Shown here: piece after piece, positions 25,676 through 34,777 of the stretch | Numbering within the stretch: position 1 is the first letter of the stretch | Layout: each line of letters opens with the position of its first letter | Assembly (NCBI RefSeq): GCF_963666675.1 | Contig: NZ_OY762929.1 | Location: 1,178,001 to 1,242,000, forward strand | Reading direction: 5' to 3' | Length of the DNA stretch: 64,000 nt | Origin: an uncultured Desulfobacter sp. | GTDB taxonomy: Bacteria > Desulfobacterota > Desulfobacteria > Desulfobacterales > Desulfobacteraceae | Program-made: the position numbers and the translations under genes | Notes under the pieces: generated by a model | What the model saw: only the letters and a program-made list of their open reading frames with translations | What the model was told of the DNA's origin: nothing | Databases searched by the model: none

Positions 25676-27637
25676 TTAAGTTTTCACGCCTTTCGCCTTT
25701 CGCATTTGTTGAATTTCATTTAACCTCTCGGAACATTCAGTCATACCATGGTGCATCAAAGCTGTGCCCTGGTGAAAATCATCCCAGGCATAGGCGCCCA
25801 CATCCGGGTAAAGCACAAGGTCTGCATTTTTCACAAAATCACTGGTGGCCCTGCCGTGAACAATGCTGATGGTTTGGGAAATAATCTGCTTAATACTGGG
25901 ATCTTTTCTGGTTGTTTTAGCCTCTGAAGGCTTTGACTCAATGCACACGGCAATAACCATGTCTGCGCCCTTTCGAAGCAGGATATCCACTGGCACCGGG
26001 TTTAAAAGTCCGCCGTCGACCATCCACCGACCCTGATGTTTAAAGGGAGAAAACACAGCAGGAATTGCAATACTGGCACGCACAGCATCAGTGACATCAC
26101 CGGTTTCAAAAATCACTTCCTCTTCGTTTAAAATATCTACGCCCACCAGATACGTCGGGATTATCAAATCCAGGAAATCCGCATTGCTGACAGCGTTTCG
26201 TACAAGCTGTGCCGCCTTTTTCCCCTTGAGCAGGCCTTGCCTGGGGACAGTATAATCAAAAATTTTCCGGCGGGTGTCTGATCGGGTTCGAAATAGATCT
26301 ATTGTGGACTGTTTTAATTTTTCAACAGATGCGCTGGCTGCATATATTCCGCCGACAAGTGCCCCCATACTGGTCCCTGAAATCATATCAATATGAATGC
26401 CGGCGTCCTCTAACACTTTGAGCACTCCGATGTGGGCCCACCCCCTTGCACCGCCTGCTCCCAGTGCAAGACCTAACCGGATACCGGCGATTTCCCGGGC
26501 AACAGCTCTCGGGCCCCGGACCGGAAAGCATTTATCAGTATCTATCCGGTCTTTGACTGCCAACTCGGAACGGTCCACCCAGATCCCCGGCGTCTCGGAC
26601 AGCCCAAAGCGCTGCCTTAGTTCCTGTCTGGCTATCCCTTTTTCACCGTACAAATGGCTGACTCCGACCCGGATTTTTCCTAAAAACGCACTGGGGCCGC
26701 AAATCGTTTCAAGCTCTGTGAGTCGGGACCGAACTTCTTTGAATTTTTCTTCTGTATTATGAACGAGTAAGAGAGTACGGTCGCATAACCGCACAAACAG
26801 CCTTTCCATATCATTAAGGAAATGGGTCAGATTAAAAAAGACCACATCATAGGATTCCTTCAGGCTGGCCATCAGAACCGGCATAATTTCAGACAGCCTC
26901 TTAGAAAAGCCGGTACGCAACTGCAAAACATGGAATCCTGACAGATGTTCATACCAGTGAATATCTGCAGATTTATAGCTGTCAGGGGGCAGCAGACTGA
27001 AAAGTCCCTGGTCCGGACATTCTATCCGGGCCAGGTCATATTTCTCCATTATTCTGTCAGCTTCAAGGTGAGGCTCAATCACCACTACCTTTTTATGTGA
27101 TTCATCTGAAATGTGAAAGGAAACGGAATATAAAAAATGAGATACACCCAATTCCGGACCAGTGGCAGAGACCGCATAAAATATCGGAACCATGGGGTGA
27201 GGGGCGCCATCCTCTGCCTCAACACTCATTCGTTTGGCGTAAAAACGGCTTAAATATAATCCGATACTTCTATTGGTTTTGATTAAAACATCAAAATTCT
27301 CACGGGAAAGACAATACACAGTTACATCCAGCGACGCCTCTACAGTTGAGTTTCTAAACCGGCCAGAGAGAAGGGATATTTCACCAAAAAAATTACCGCG
27401 TTTCAACTCGCTGACAAAAAAGCGTTGTCCATCCGATTGCTTGAATACGGACACTGTGCCCGAATGAATCACATACATGGAATCCCCAGGCTCGCCCTGG
27501 CGACAAATGACATCGCCTTTATTATAAGATTCCTTTTTAAACAATCCGGCAATTTCCCGGATCTGATCCGCCGGTACCGATGAAAACAAGGGTATCCGAG
27601 AAAGAAATTCATGAAGGTCTTGTAACTTAGTTATCAT
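25676..27637 (-). CDS. Cyclic-nucleotide-binding patatin-like phospholipase (NTE family)
   Basis: 653 residues in three parts. Residues 10-130 are a cNMP-binding domain with the phosphate cassette FGEISLL (84-90). Residues 150-370 resemble a ParA/MinD-like fold (KKVVVIEPH, YDVVFFNLTHF, DRTLLLVHNTEE) but have no P-loop, so this part is degenerate. Residues 388-560 are patatin: GAGGARGW (393-400, oxyanion), GTSMG (421-425, nucleophile S423) and DGG (541-543, catalytic D541). It is predicted to hydrolyse acyl esters of phospholipids or lysophospholipids at the membrane, gated by a ligand. It converges with the acyltransferase gene and lies 29 bases behind the RIFT-barrel gene. Confidence 0.9.
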   Translation of the reverse strand: MITKLQDLHEFLSRIPLFSSVPADQIREIAGLFKKESYNKGDVICRQGEPGDSMYVIHSGTVSVFKQSDGQRFFVSELKRGNFFGEISLLSGRFRNSTVEASLDVTVYCLSRENFDVLIKTNRSIGLYLSRFYAKRMSVEAEDGAPHPMVPIFYAVSATGPELGVSHFLYSVSFHISDESHKKVVVIEPHLEADRIMEKYDLARIECPDQGLFSLLPPDSYKSADIHWYEHLSGFHVLQLRTGFSKRLSEIMPVLMASLKESYDVVFFNLTHFLNDMERLFVRLCDRTLLLVHNTEEKFKEVRSRLTELETICGPSAFLGKIRVGVSHLYGEKGIARQELRQRFGLSETPGIWVDRSELAVKDRIDTDKCFPVRGPRAVAREIAGIRLGLALGAGGARGWAHIGVLKVLEDAGIHIDMISGTSMGALVGGIYAASASVEKLKQSTIDLFRTRSDTRRKIFDYTVPRQGLLKGKKAAQLVRNAVSNADFLDLIIPTYLVGVDILNEEEVIFETGDVTDAVRASIAIPAVFSPFKHQGRWMVDGGLLNPVPVDILLRKGADMVIAVCIESKPSEAKTTRKDPSIKQIISQTISIVHGRATSDFVKNADLVLYPDVGAYAWDDFHQGTALMHHGMTECSERLNEIQQMRKAKGVKT

Positions 27638-27666
27638 AAGAGTAAAAATAGCCTTATATCGAAACC

Positions 27667-30207
27667 TTATTTCCCCAACCGGACGTGAATTTGCATTTTG
27701 ATCCAGGATACTTCTTTTTGTAAAGAAAAATGTTTAAAATGGCTTAAAATTTTATCAATTCCCTTTGTTTTAGTATGTATTAAACGGCCATTCCACTCTG
27801 GGTATTGTTTCTTTTTAAATTCTTTCATGTCGGACGTTTTTGCCTGGGAAATTATTTCAAGACAGGGCATCCCGTTGGACATAACAATTGCAAAAGGCCG
27901 GGTAAAGAATCTGGTGTCAAATGAATTCAATTCTCCCAGAGCATGTTTAAAAAAGAACTGTGCCTTTTCCTTGAACAAAGCGCTCGTCTGTTGGGTGGCA
28001 AAATCTGACGCAACAGCAAAAATATCTGCTTTTCGCAAATCCTGTGCCGCCCATGTCTCATTTGGAAATTCTAGAATTTCAGGTTTTTCGAGATAAGGAT
28101 ATTCTTTATCAGCCATCCATTGCGCATAGTTGATCAAAACCGCCCTGGCATAGGCAAACATATTATCATATGCCTCCATACTCTTTTTAATATCCAGATA
28201 ACGGCCAAGGGCCTGGAGAAATACAGTATAAAACCAGCGGATTTCCGCATTCAAAAGATTCATGCCATCCTGGTCATCTTCAGGGTGGACCGCATTTGAA
28301 ATCACCTGCTCTGCATATGACAGGTATTTTTTATTTTCAGTCAGTAAATAGCCGTCAAGCAGGGTATTCAAACTGTTTCCACTGGCCCGGCTGGGGCCCT
28401 GGAATACATAAATTTCATCAGAAATACTCCGACCAAATGACTTGATTTTTTTTATCCCGTTTCGAATTGTTTGAAACAATAGTTCGGACATGGTATCCGG
28501 ACCGGCAATCCAGTTTTCAATAAAAGAACAAAGTTCCAGGGCGCAAGTCCTGTAGCGTTCATTTCCTGTCATCCAGTATAAATAGACCAAACCAGTGGCG
28601 TAATTATGCTCAAGATAAGGACCGCCGCCAAAGGCCCCGTCCGGCTTTTGACTCCTGTGTTTTTCTGATATGGTCCTGTGAGTACAGGTGTGGGCATCAA
28701 GATGATGATCCGTATGCCAGAACAGCCCATGGTTATATTGGTATTTATCCTGATCTGTATGGTAAATATCGATATCACACACATGATCAGCATAATTTTT
28801 TGCAATTTTAAACCACTGCGTATCACCTGTTCTCATATATTGCAGAACAGCTCCTTTAATCACATCATACTGATTATTATAATGAGATATGAATTCTGTT
28901 CCATCTGCCTTAAAAACAGATTCATGGTCTGCAAATATATCCCCGAAATTACGCCATCCATATTCATCAATCAGTTCGTTTTTTGCTTTAAAGGAGTGGG
29001 GCCCTTCAATGGCGTTGCCAATATATTCATCATAAGGCCGGCTATATTCTGAAACCGGCACAGGCCCGGGTCTTAACATGCTTTTATAAAAGTCCGTGCT
29101 TTTAATTTCAGGGACAAGGGGAGCGGTTACCCATTGCATATGTTCGACGTTTTTATCTGCAAATTCATTTCCAAAATAGAAAGAATGGGTTTTCTGCTCG
29201 CCGGGCTGGAGTTCAAACAGATCACCAAAATTTTCGGGGAATAACCCCAAACTGACACCATCTAATTGTGCTGAAAGTTGTTTGGGAAAATTTTGCCAGA
29301 AATATTCAAGGTAGCAGAAAAATTGTTTTTCTCCAAGCGGATTACCCATCAGTACTAAAGGCGAACTCTGTTGATTTGACCTAAAGCTCTCCTTTTCATC
29401 CTGAATTACCTTATATCCATCAAGGCGAACAGGAATGATGGTGTTTCTATTCATATGGTTCTTAGAGTGCCAGTTACTCAAGCCGCTTGATCCCTGATAA
29501 ATTGAAATCCCGGCTTGGGCAGATGACAGTAAGGTATCCTTTTCAAAATTTTCAATATAACCAATGGACGTTCCATTCTGCCTGAAATGAGCCGTCAGAT
29601 CCCTGAACAAAAAAGAATTTTTATCCCCCAGGTCCCAGGCCCCACCGGCATGGCAAGCCGCCTGTGTATTGATTATCGTAAATTCGGATTTAATGACCGT
29701 TTTCCCGTTATAAAAAGAGAGCCGGCACTGCCATTCAATATCTGCTAAGGTGGTGTCACTTGAGAAGACGCCACTCATTAATACCGTTTTACGCATACTT
29801 GTATCATGTTCAAGACCATATGATGCCGTCTCAGCCCGGTAAGACGTCCCCGATGCGTCTGTTAAAATAATTTCAGGAAAATGTTCAACAGCCTTTTGCA
29901 AATTCCATCCATCCGGCATAAACGGCACTTGAAATGGCTGCTCCTTTATATTTTCAGACATGCTAAGCCTGGCCGTAAATTCACTGTTTGCCAACAAATC
30001 AACCTGAACATCAAAAAGTAACCACTTAATACTTTGATCATGCCAGCGAGCAAGAATACGCTTTCCAACCGGCAAGAAAGATTGATGGTCCGTCACCAGT
30101 CCGACTTTATCCGCGTCCTTAACAAATCCGGAAGGAAAAGGGACACCAAAGCTAACAGGTTCCAGACCGCGTCTAATTCCTCGATTTTCTTTAAATAATA
30201 CTTGCAT
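27667..30207 (-). CDS. RIFT-barrel polysaccharide lyase-like protein (PcRGLX/YetA type)
   Basis: 846 residues without a signal peptide. The N-terminus (GIRRGLEPVSFGVPFPSGFV, VGKRILARWHDQSIKWLLFD) matches the first domain of exo-rhamnogalacturonan-lyase-like PcRGLX/YetA proteins. The middle (PYDEYIGNAIEGPHSFKAKN, HTDHHLDAHTCTHRT, EHNYATGLVYLYWMTGNERY) reads as an alpha/alpha toroid typical of polysaccharide lyases and hydrolases. Conserved His and Tyr in the toroid are candidate catalytic residues. A lyase or hydrolase in a synthesis locus could trim or release the polymer made here. Without a secretion signal the compartment is unclear. AGGA stands close to the ATG. Confidence 0.7.
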   Translation of the reverse strand: MQVLFKENRGIRRGLEPVSFGVPFPSGFVKDADKVGLVTDHQSFLPVGKRILARWHDQSIKWLLFDVQVDLLANSEFTARLSMSENIKEQPFQVPFMPDGWNLQKAVEHFPEIILTDASGTSYRAETASYGLEHDTSMRKTVLMSGVFSSDTTLADIEWQCRLSFYNGKTVIKSEFTIINTQAACHAGGAWDLGDKNSFLFRDLTAHFRQNGTSIGYIENFEKDTLLSSAQAGISIYQGSSGLSNWHSKNHMNRNTIIPVRLDGYKVIQDEKESFRSNQQSSPLVLMGNPLGEKQFFCYLEYFWQNFPKQLSAQLDGVSLGLFPENFGDLFELQPGEQKTHSFYFGNEFADKNVEHMQWVTAPLVPEIKSTDFYKSMLRPGPVPVSEYSRPYDEYIGNAIEGPHSFKAKNELIDEYGWRNFGDIFADHESVFKADGTEFISHYNNQYDVIKGAVLQYMRTGDTQWFKIAKNYADHVCDIDIYHTDQDKYQYNHGLFWHTDHHLDAHTCTHRTISEKHRSQKPDGAFGGGPYLEHNYATGLVYLYWMTGNERYRTCALELCSFIENWIAGPDTMSELLFQTIRNGIKKIKSFGRSISDEIYVFQGPSRASGNSLNTLLDGYLLTENKKYLSYAEQVISNAVHPEDDQDGMNLLNAEIRWFYTVFLQALGRYLDIKKSMEAYDNMFAYARAVLINYAQWMADKEYPYLEKPEILEFPNETWAAQDLRKADIFAVASDFATQQTSALFKEKAQFFFKHALGELNSFDTRFFTRPFAIVMSNGMPCLEIISQAKTSDMKEFKKKQYPEWNGRLIHTKTKGIDKILSHFKHFSLQKEVSWIKMQIHVRLGK

Positions 30208-30233
30208 CAGTCCTAATTTCCCATTATTTCTCT

Positions 30234-30289
30234 ATCAGCTATCAGCTATCAGCTATCAGCTATCAGCTATCAGCTATCAGCTATCAGCT
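30234..30289 (+). repeat. Tandem heptamer array, eight perfect ATCAGCT units
   Basis: Eight head-to-tail copies of ATCAGCT without a mismatch. The left end lies 26 bases before the RIFT-barrel gene start. The right part encodes the last residues (ELIADS) and the stop codon of the adjoining gene. It is the purest member of the heptamer family found up to 63 kb. Confidence 0.97.
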
Positions 30290-33110
30290 CAACAATTAAT
30301 CGCCTAAGTTTGTAGAGTTGTTCGTTATTTAATCCTCGAATCTGTTTCTCATCAGGATCCAAAGATAATACGTTCATCAACGTGCTTTTAATCTGTGGCC
30401 TTGAATATCCGAATTTTTTCTGCAGCATAACAAGATATTCAATGAACTGCTCTGCATTACGTATCGCTTTAATCCGAAGATCACCCACGACCGGAAGGCC
30501 AAAACGATCTCCGGGAACAAATAGTGCATTGCCCTGGCAACTTTCCTGAACATCAAGGGACCGATTATTTCCAATAGTTTGCCAGGTCAGAAAACCATCA
30601 GCCCCATCAAGCCATGCATTAACAAATTTTAAAACCGTTGCTGTATTCGGCTGCCAATGATCGCCGGCATTGCCATATGCCCTGATCCCAATATCCTGAT
30701 CGCTGCTGATGATCCTCGCCCGCTTTGACTGCCGCCAGTCCTGAAAACCGCCGTAATAGACCTGATCCACGATCCCTTCCAGTACGCGTCCCTGCCACTG
30801 GGGCCTTGAAATATCAGCCCGGGCTGTCCAAATCCCGGCCGGTTTAGCCGCCTGTTTACGACCCGTTGTCCACAACCTTGTAAAAAACTGCAACGCCAGC
30901 CAGTCTTCCCAATGGTAGGGTTCATCGGTGGTCCACCACATATTCACATTGTACCTAAAAAATGCAAGCTCATAGCAACACAGTGTATTTGTTGATCGTT
31001 TATCAAAAAGCTGGTGAGTTCGAAAGCTTAATAACTCATTGAATTTGAACGTCTTTTAAAATATCACTGCAACTTTTAGGTTGTAATCAATTCGATGGGT
31101 GTTTTTACCTCCAAAAAAGCATTGCATCTCTGTCCCGTTCCAGCCCATCTTTTCAAAATGCTGGAAAAACTGTTGCTGAACAACCTTAAAATTTTCTTTG
31201 TATTCCGAACTCAGGGCATCTCCGATATATGCAGAGGTCATATAGTGTTGGGTGATGTATTTCATATCATCCCCCTTCTTGGGCCAATACCCCTGGTAAT
31301 CATACGTCTGTTTTGTCAGTGGTGTCGGCCATGAATCAATAAAGGGCAGATACATACATTCAATGGGACGTCCTTTGCCAGGTCCATTGGTAAATACCTT
31401 GCCGGACAATAACGGCCCGGCTTCTTTATCATAACGCGACCAATCAACTAAAATTTTGTTACCCTTGTATTTCAGAACAGGAGAAAAGACCCAAAAATTG
31501 GCAACGCACCGGTTTTTACGGGCCAACCGGTAATAGTCATGAACATTTTTGGGGATTTGATACGCATTCATTTCCGGCCAGAAGGACAACGTCTCAGGCA
31601 TCGCCGCATTAAAAATATGAACCTGGACCGGCAGCTTTATCTCCTCTTGATTTTTTTTATTTTTGATATGGAGATAACCATGCTTCACCCCCGGTTTAGC
31701 ATCGCTTTTAATAAAAAAATCTAAATAAACCCCTTGGGTTTTCTTATTTGGAATTCGTAAAGTCTGCTCCATGTCCATTTGCCCCGAAGCGGATTCCGGG
31801 AGGAGATAGGCCGATTGCCAACGGCCCTGTTTTGTCTTTGAATACCAGACCTGGTATAGCTCCATTTCAACGGAATCCGACAACCCGTCCAATGATATCC
31901 TCAAATCTGGATTACTGTCTTCAAATATAAGCTGGCGATCCAAAAATTCCCCACATATACCGAACAAGGAAATATTTTTATTGCCAAGCCCGGTTGGCAA
32001 TGATTGCTGAGGATCTGTTTTTGATATCCCAGGTAACACATTAAACCGAAGACCCAAATTATTCTGAATCCCTTCCGAAGAAGTAACGACGGTCTCATCA
32101 AGATCATGATCGAACAGGAAATATGGGCTATCCACATTGAACGATTTGATTGGAATCTTTTTTTCATCGGATCTATGACCAGATCTGGATATAGCAGTGA
32201 TTGATAGGATATGCGCTTTACCCGGCTTAATACCATCTATGAGAAAACGCACCTTGCCTCCGGGGAAAGGCTTTTTTATTTTCCAGCGAGGCACAGAGGC
32301 ACCGTCAATAAAGATATTCCAGAAAAAGACTGTGTCACTGCCTTGGAGCGTCAATTCAACAGCCCAATAATATGTGGTGGAATTTAATAAGTCTGGAGCG
32401 GTAGATATTTCCGGCGTATCCGGAATCTTTTTTATCATATTGCCGGTAGTTATTCGAACATATGGTGCATACCTGGAAGAATTTGAAGAATGGATAAAAT
32501 TATTAAACAATGCATTTGTGCCGCCTTCCTGAAGCGCGATTCCGTCAGTATTTCCTGTTGTAAGAGAATAGATTAGGTCCGGATGAAACGGCACCGAGAC
32601 CCAACCGTTCTTTTCCAACCGAATTTTTTCCCAAAAGGAGAGGGTGTTTCCATTTCCAAATGCCACATCGCAAAATTGAGACCCAGGCCAGGCCCAACTC
32701 TTTTGCCCGTCCCGATCTGCCGAGTTATAGGTTGCACCTTTCTTTTCCCAGTCCTGATTAACCGTTGAGAGCCGAAGGTATTTCAAACGTTCCGGATGCT
32801 TTGCAGGGTGCAGATAGAGCCGGGCAGATTCAATTTGAATCCCTAACGCTTTAGATGCATCAAACCGAACCACAGCCATCTCTTGAATGGACTTTAGCTT
32901 AAAAACACGCAATTTGCTGATGACAGTCTTTCTTTCCTCTTCATTTGCATTGGACAGCCAGATATCTGATGTTGCCGTCAAAACAACTTCACCCGCAGAG
33001 ACCGGCAATACCGCAACCATCCCCAAAAATAAAAAAAACATTTGGACCATACCAAATGTTTTTTTTGTAATTGAAATTGTTGTACGTGTTTTACATAGCA
33101 CCATTTTCAA
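30270..33110 (-). pseudogene. DUF4091-like glycoside hydrolase gene split by a MITE-like insertion
   Basis: Two open frames, 33110-31056 (684 codons) and 30947-30270 (225 codons), are parts of one gene. The first has a signal peptide (VQMFFLFLGMVAVLPVSAG), a DNRLRE-like jelly-roll domain (about 30-190), fibronectin-like strands, and the start of a DUF4091-like catalytic barrel (LSFWPEMNAYQIPKN). It ends ...RIDYN, then LKVAVIF and a stop. The second begins VNMWWTTDEPYHWEDW. Removing the 127-base element and one TTGTA copy joins RIDYN to VNMWW exactly in frame, giving about 902 residues. It was probably a secreted glycosidase. Whether both pieces are still made is unknown. The 3' end runs into the heptamer array. 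Confidence 0.85.
30954..31080. mobile_element. 127-bp MITE-like insertion with TIRs and 5-bp target duplication
   Basis: Ends are CCTAAAAAATGCA and, inverted, CCTAAAAGTTGCA: 13-bp terminal inverted repeats with two mismatches. TTGTA flanks it on both sides (30949-30953 and 31081-31085) as a target duplication. There is no coding capacity. The TIR differs from that of the IS4-family element at 53 kb, so a different transposase mobilised it. Confidence 0.85.
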
Positions 33111-34188
33111 TCCATCTTTGCTGAATCATAAGTTTGCATTTCCGCCAGGGAACATTTTTTTCCAGAACATATGACAGGCCACCTATCCCAATGTATAAAA
33201 TCGCCAGATCCATTACAATCCTGAAAGGATGCCAGGGAAAAAGTTCTTTCATATACGGTGAAATCAAATACCATACCGGCATATGCAAAATAAAAATCAC
33301 CAAAGTATTGTTCGCAAAAAATTCAATAATCCTATTGTTCGGCAACTGCCTTGCAACAGGAAAAAAGCACAATGCATGGCCTATATAAACCAGGCTGATA
33401 CACATGGAGGTTAAATAAACCAAGCCCTGACTGTCTTGTCCCAGAAAAAGATCGAAGGGGAATCGTCGGTCAACATGGATAAATTTTACTATAAAAAGCC
33501 ATGCCAGCACAAACCCCATATATCCAAACAGAGCAGGCAATCTCTTTTTCGTATCTGCTAAAAAGACCTGATCCCTTTGGCCGAAAAACATGCCTACCAG
33601 AAAAACTGTCTGCCAGTTAAATACCAGCATATATGCCCGGTACTGGTCAAATCCCATTAAAAAACCACGGATAGCAATTTCCAGAACAATGCTGACAATA
33701 AGCAGTTTAAAAGAAACCCGAACCGTCCTCATACAGACTGCCCAAATAATCAATACGTGGATATAAGTACCAATATACCAGGTCGTTGGGTTGGACGGGA
33801 AATAATCAAGCAAAACATTAATACCGAAAAAAAACGGTAGATAATTACTTTCGCACAGGTTGCCTGTAAAGACCCCATGTAAAACGCTTAATGTCAGCGC
33901 AAAGAAAAGCCCCCAGAAATAAATTTTAAACAGCCGATTAAATAAAACAATACGAAGGGGTCTTTTCTCCCGGGCCAGTTGCCACCCCATAACAAAAATA
34001 AAAAACACAACACCAAGCTGCTTAAGCCGAACAGGCAATGTCAAAGTATTCGTAAGATCCCCATCCAAATGCCCAAAAACAATAAGTAGCATCCCCACAG
34101 CTTTAAACCAGTCAATAAAAGCAACCCGACCAGATCTATCAGCGATGACCTTAGACCTATCAGCTATCTCCTGTGAGCTATGAGCCAT
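33091..34188 (-). CDS. Acyltransferase 3-family integral membrane protein
   Basis: 365 residues with about ten membrane helices. The family start RVAFIDWFKAVGMLLIVFGH carries the catalytic-type His of acyltransferase 3, as in OafA/OpgC-like polysaccharide O-acyltransferases, which add acyl groups to sugars at the periplasmic face. The N-terminal 21 residues MAHSSQEIADRSKVIADRS are wholly encoded by heptamer repeat DNA. No other start codon lies before the required IDWFK motif, so this repeat-derived leader seems real. It overlaps the hexapeptide gene upstream (11 bases) and the glycosidase gene downstream (20 bases), so it belongs to the acyl-decoration run. Confidence 0.85.
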   Translation of the reverse strand: MAHSSQEIADRSKVIADRSGRVAFIDWFKAVGMLLIVFGHLDGDLTNTLTLPVRLKQLGVVFFIFVMGWQLAREKRPLRIVLFNRLFKIYFWGLFFALTLSVLHGVFTGNLCESNYLPFFFGINVLLDYFPSNPTTWYIGTYIHVLIIWAVCMRTVRVSFKLLIVSIVLEIAIRGFLMGFDQYRAYMLVFNWQTVFLVGMFFGQRDQVFLADTKKRLPALFGYMGFVLAWLFIVKFIHVDRRFPFDLFLGQDSQGLVYLTSMCISLVYIGHALCFFPVARQLPNNRIIEFFANNTLVIFILHMPVWYLISPYMKELFPWHPFRIVMDLAILYIGIGGLSYVLEKNVPWRKCKLMIQQRWIENGAM

Positions 34189-34197
34189 GAGCTAAAT
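34136..34197 (+). repeat. Heptamer-family repeat inside an overlapping gene junction
   Basis: Units of CTATCAGC, CTATGAGC and CCATGAGC stand in loose heptad register. They encode the start of the acyltransferase 3 gene and the end (DLAHGS) of the hexapeptide acyltransferase gene, in two different frames. Confidence 0.8.
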
Positions 34198-34777
34198 CAA
34201 TTTTCCGAATAGCCCGAAAAGGATTCCCAGCCCCAACAACTCCATCCGGCACACTACTCGACACCACAGCCCCGGACCCGATTAAGCTGCCTTTTCCAAC
34301 ATCAGCCATCAAAATCACACCTTCCCCCAGCCAGGCATTCGGACCAACACATACCTGCACTTTATTCTCAGGATTAAAGGCGGTCCATTTCCCATCCTTT
34401 CCCATTTCATGCTGGGTTTTACCGCTGAGCACACTCACCCGAGACCCAAGCAAACTGCTCTCTTTAAGCCACGATGACCCAACCATGGAATATGGACCAA
34501 TATAAACATTTTTTTCGATTTTAACTTCCCTGTGTGTGCAGATGGTACCAAAGCCAATATAACATTCCTTATGACAATACTCTAATACCTGACGGTAAAA
34601 AGCCGCCCGCAGGTAAGAGCCCGGCAATCCAGGCATTATAGCCCAAAACTGGGCGAAAAAAGAAAAAATTGATTCCGCATACTTAAGTGTCCTTTTTTCC
34701 AGGTTCACCAAAACCGCCGACGGAAAAACAATGACAGTGGCAACAAAAAATGTGATCTGTTTAACAACGCTCCTCAC
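34178..34777 (-). CDS. Hexapeptide-repeat (LbetaH) acyltransferase
   Basis: 199 residues. One N-terminal hydrophobic stretch (QITFFVATVIVFPSAVLVNL), then left-handed beta-helix repeats (GFGTICTHREVKIEKNVYIG, IGSGAVVSSSVPDGVVGAG) and the NPFRAIRKI end usual in serine/sugar O-acetyltransferases. Start is GTG at 34777, overlapping the adenylate-forming ligase gene by 17 bases. The C-terminal DLAHGS and the stop are repeat-derived. It likely moves an acyl group to a sugar of the polymer or its precursor, using the ACP-bound acyl supply encoded upstream or acetyl-CoA. Confidence 0.85.
   Translation of the reverse strand: MRSVVKQITFFVATVIVFPSAVLVNLEKRTLKYAESIFSFFAQFWAIMPGLPGSYLRAAFYRQVLEYCHKECYIGFGTICTHREVKIEKNVYIGPYSMVGSSWLKESSLLGSRVSVLSGKTQHEMGKDGKWTAFNPENKVQVCVGPNAWLGEGVILMADVGKGSLIGSGAVVSSSVPDGVVGAGNPFRAIRKIDLAHGS

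Noticed and set aside
30234..30289. CRISPR-like repeat array
   Set aside because: Units are seven bases with no spacers, and there are no cas genes; it is a tandem heptamer repeat.
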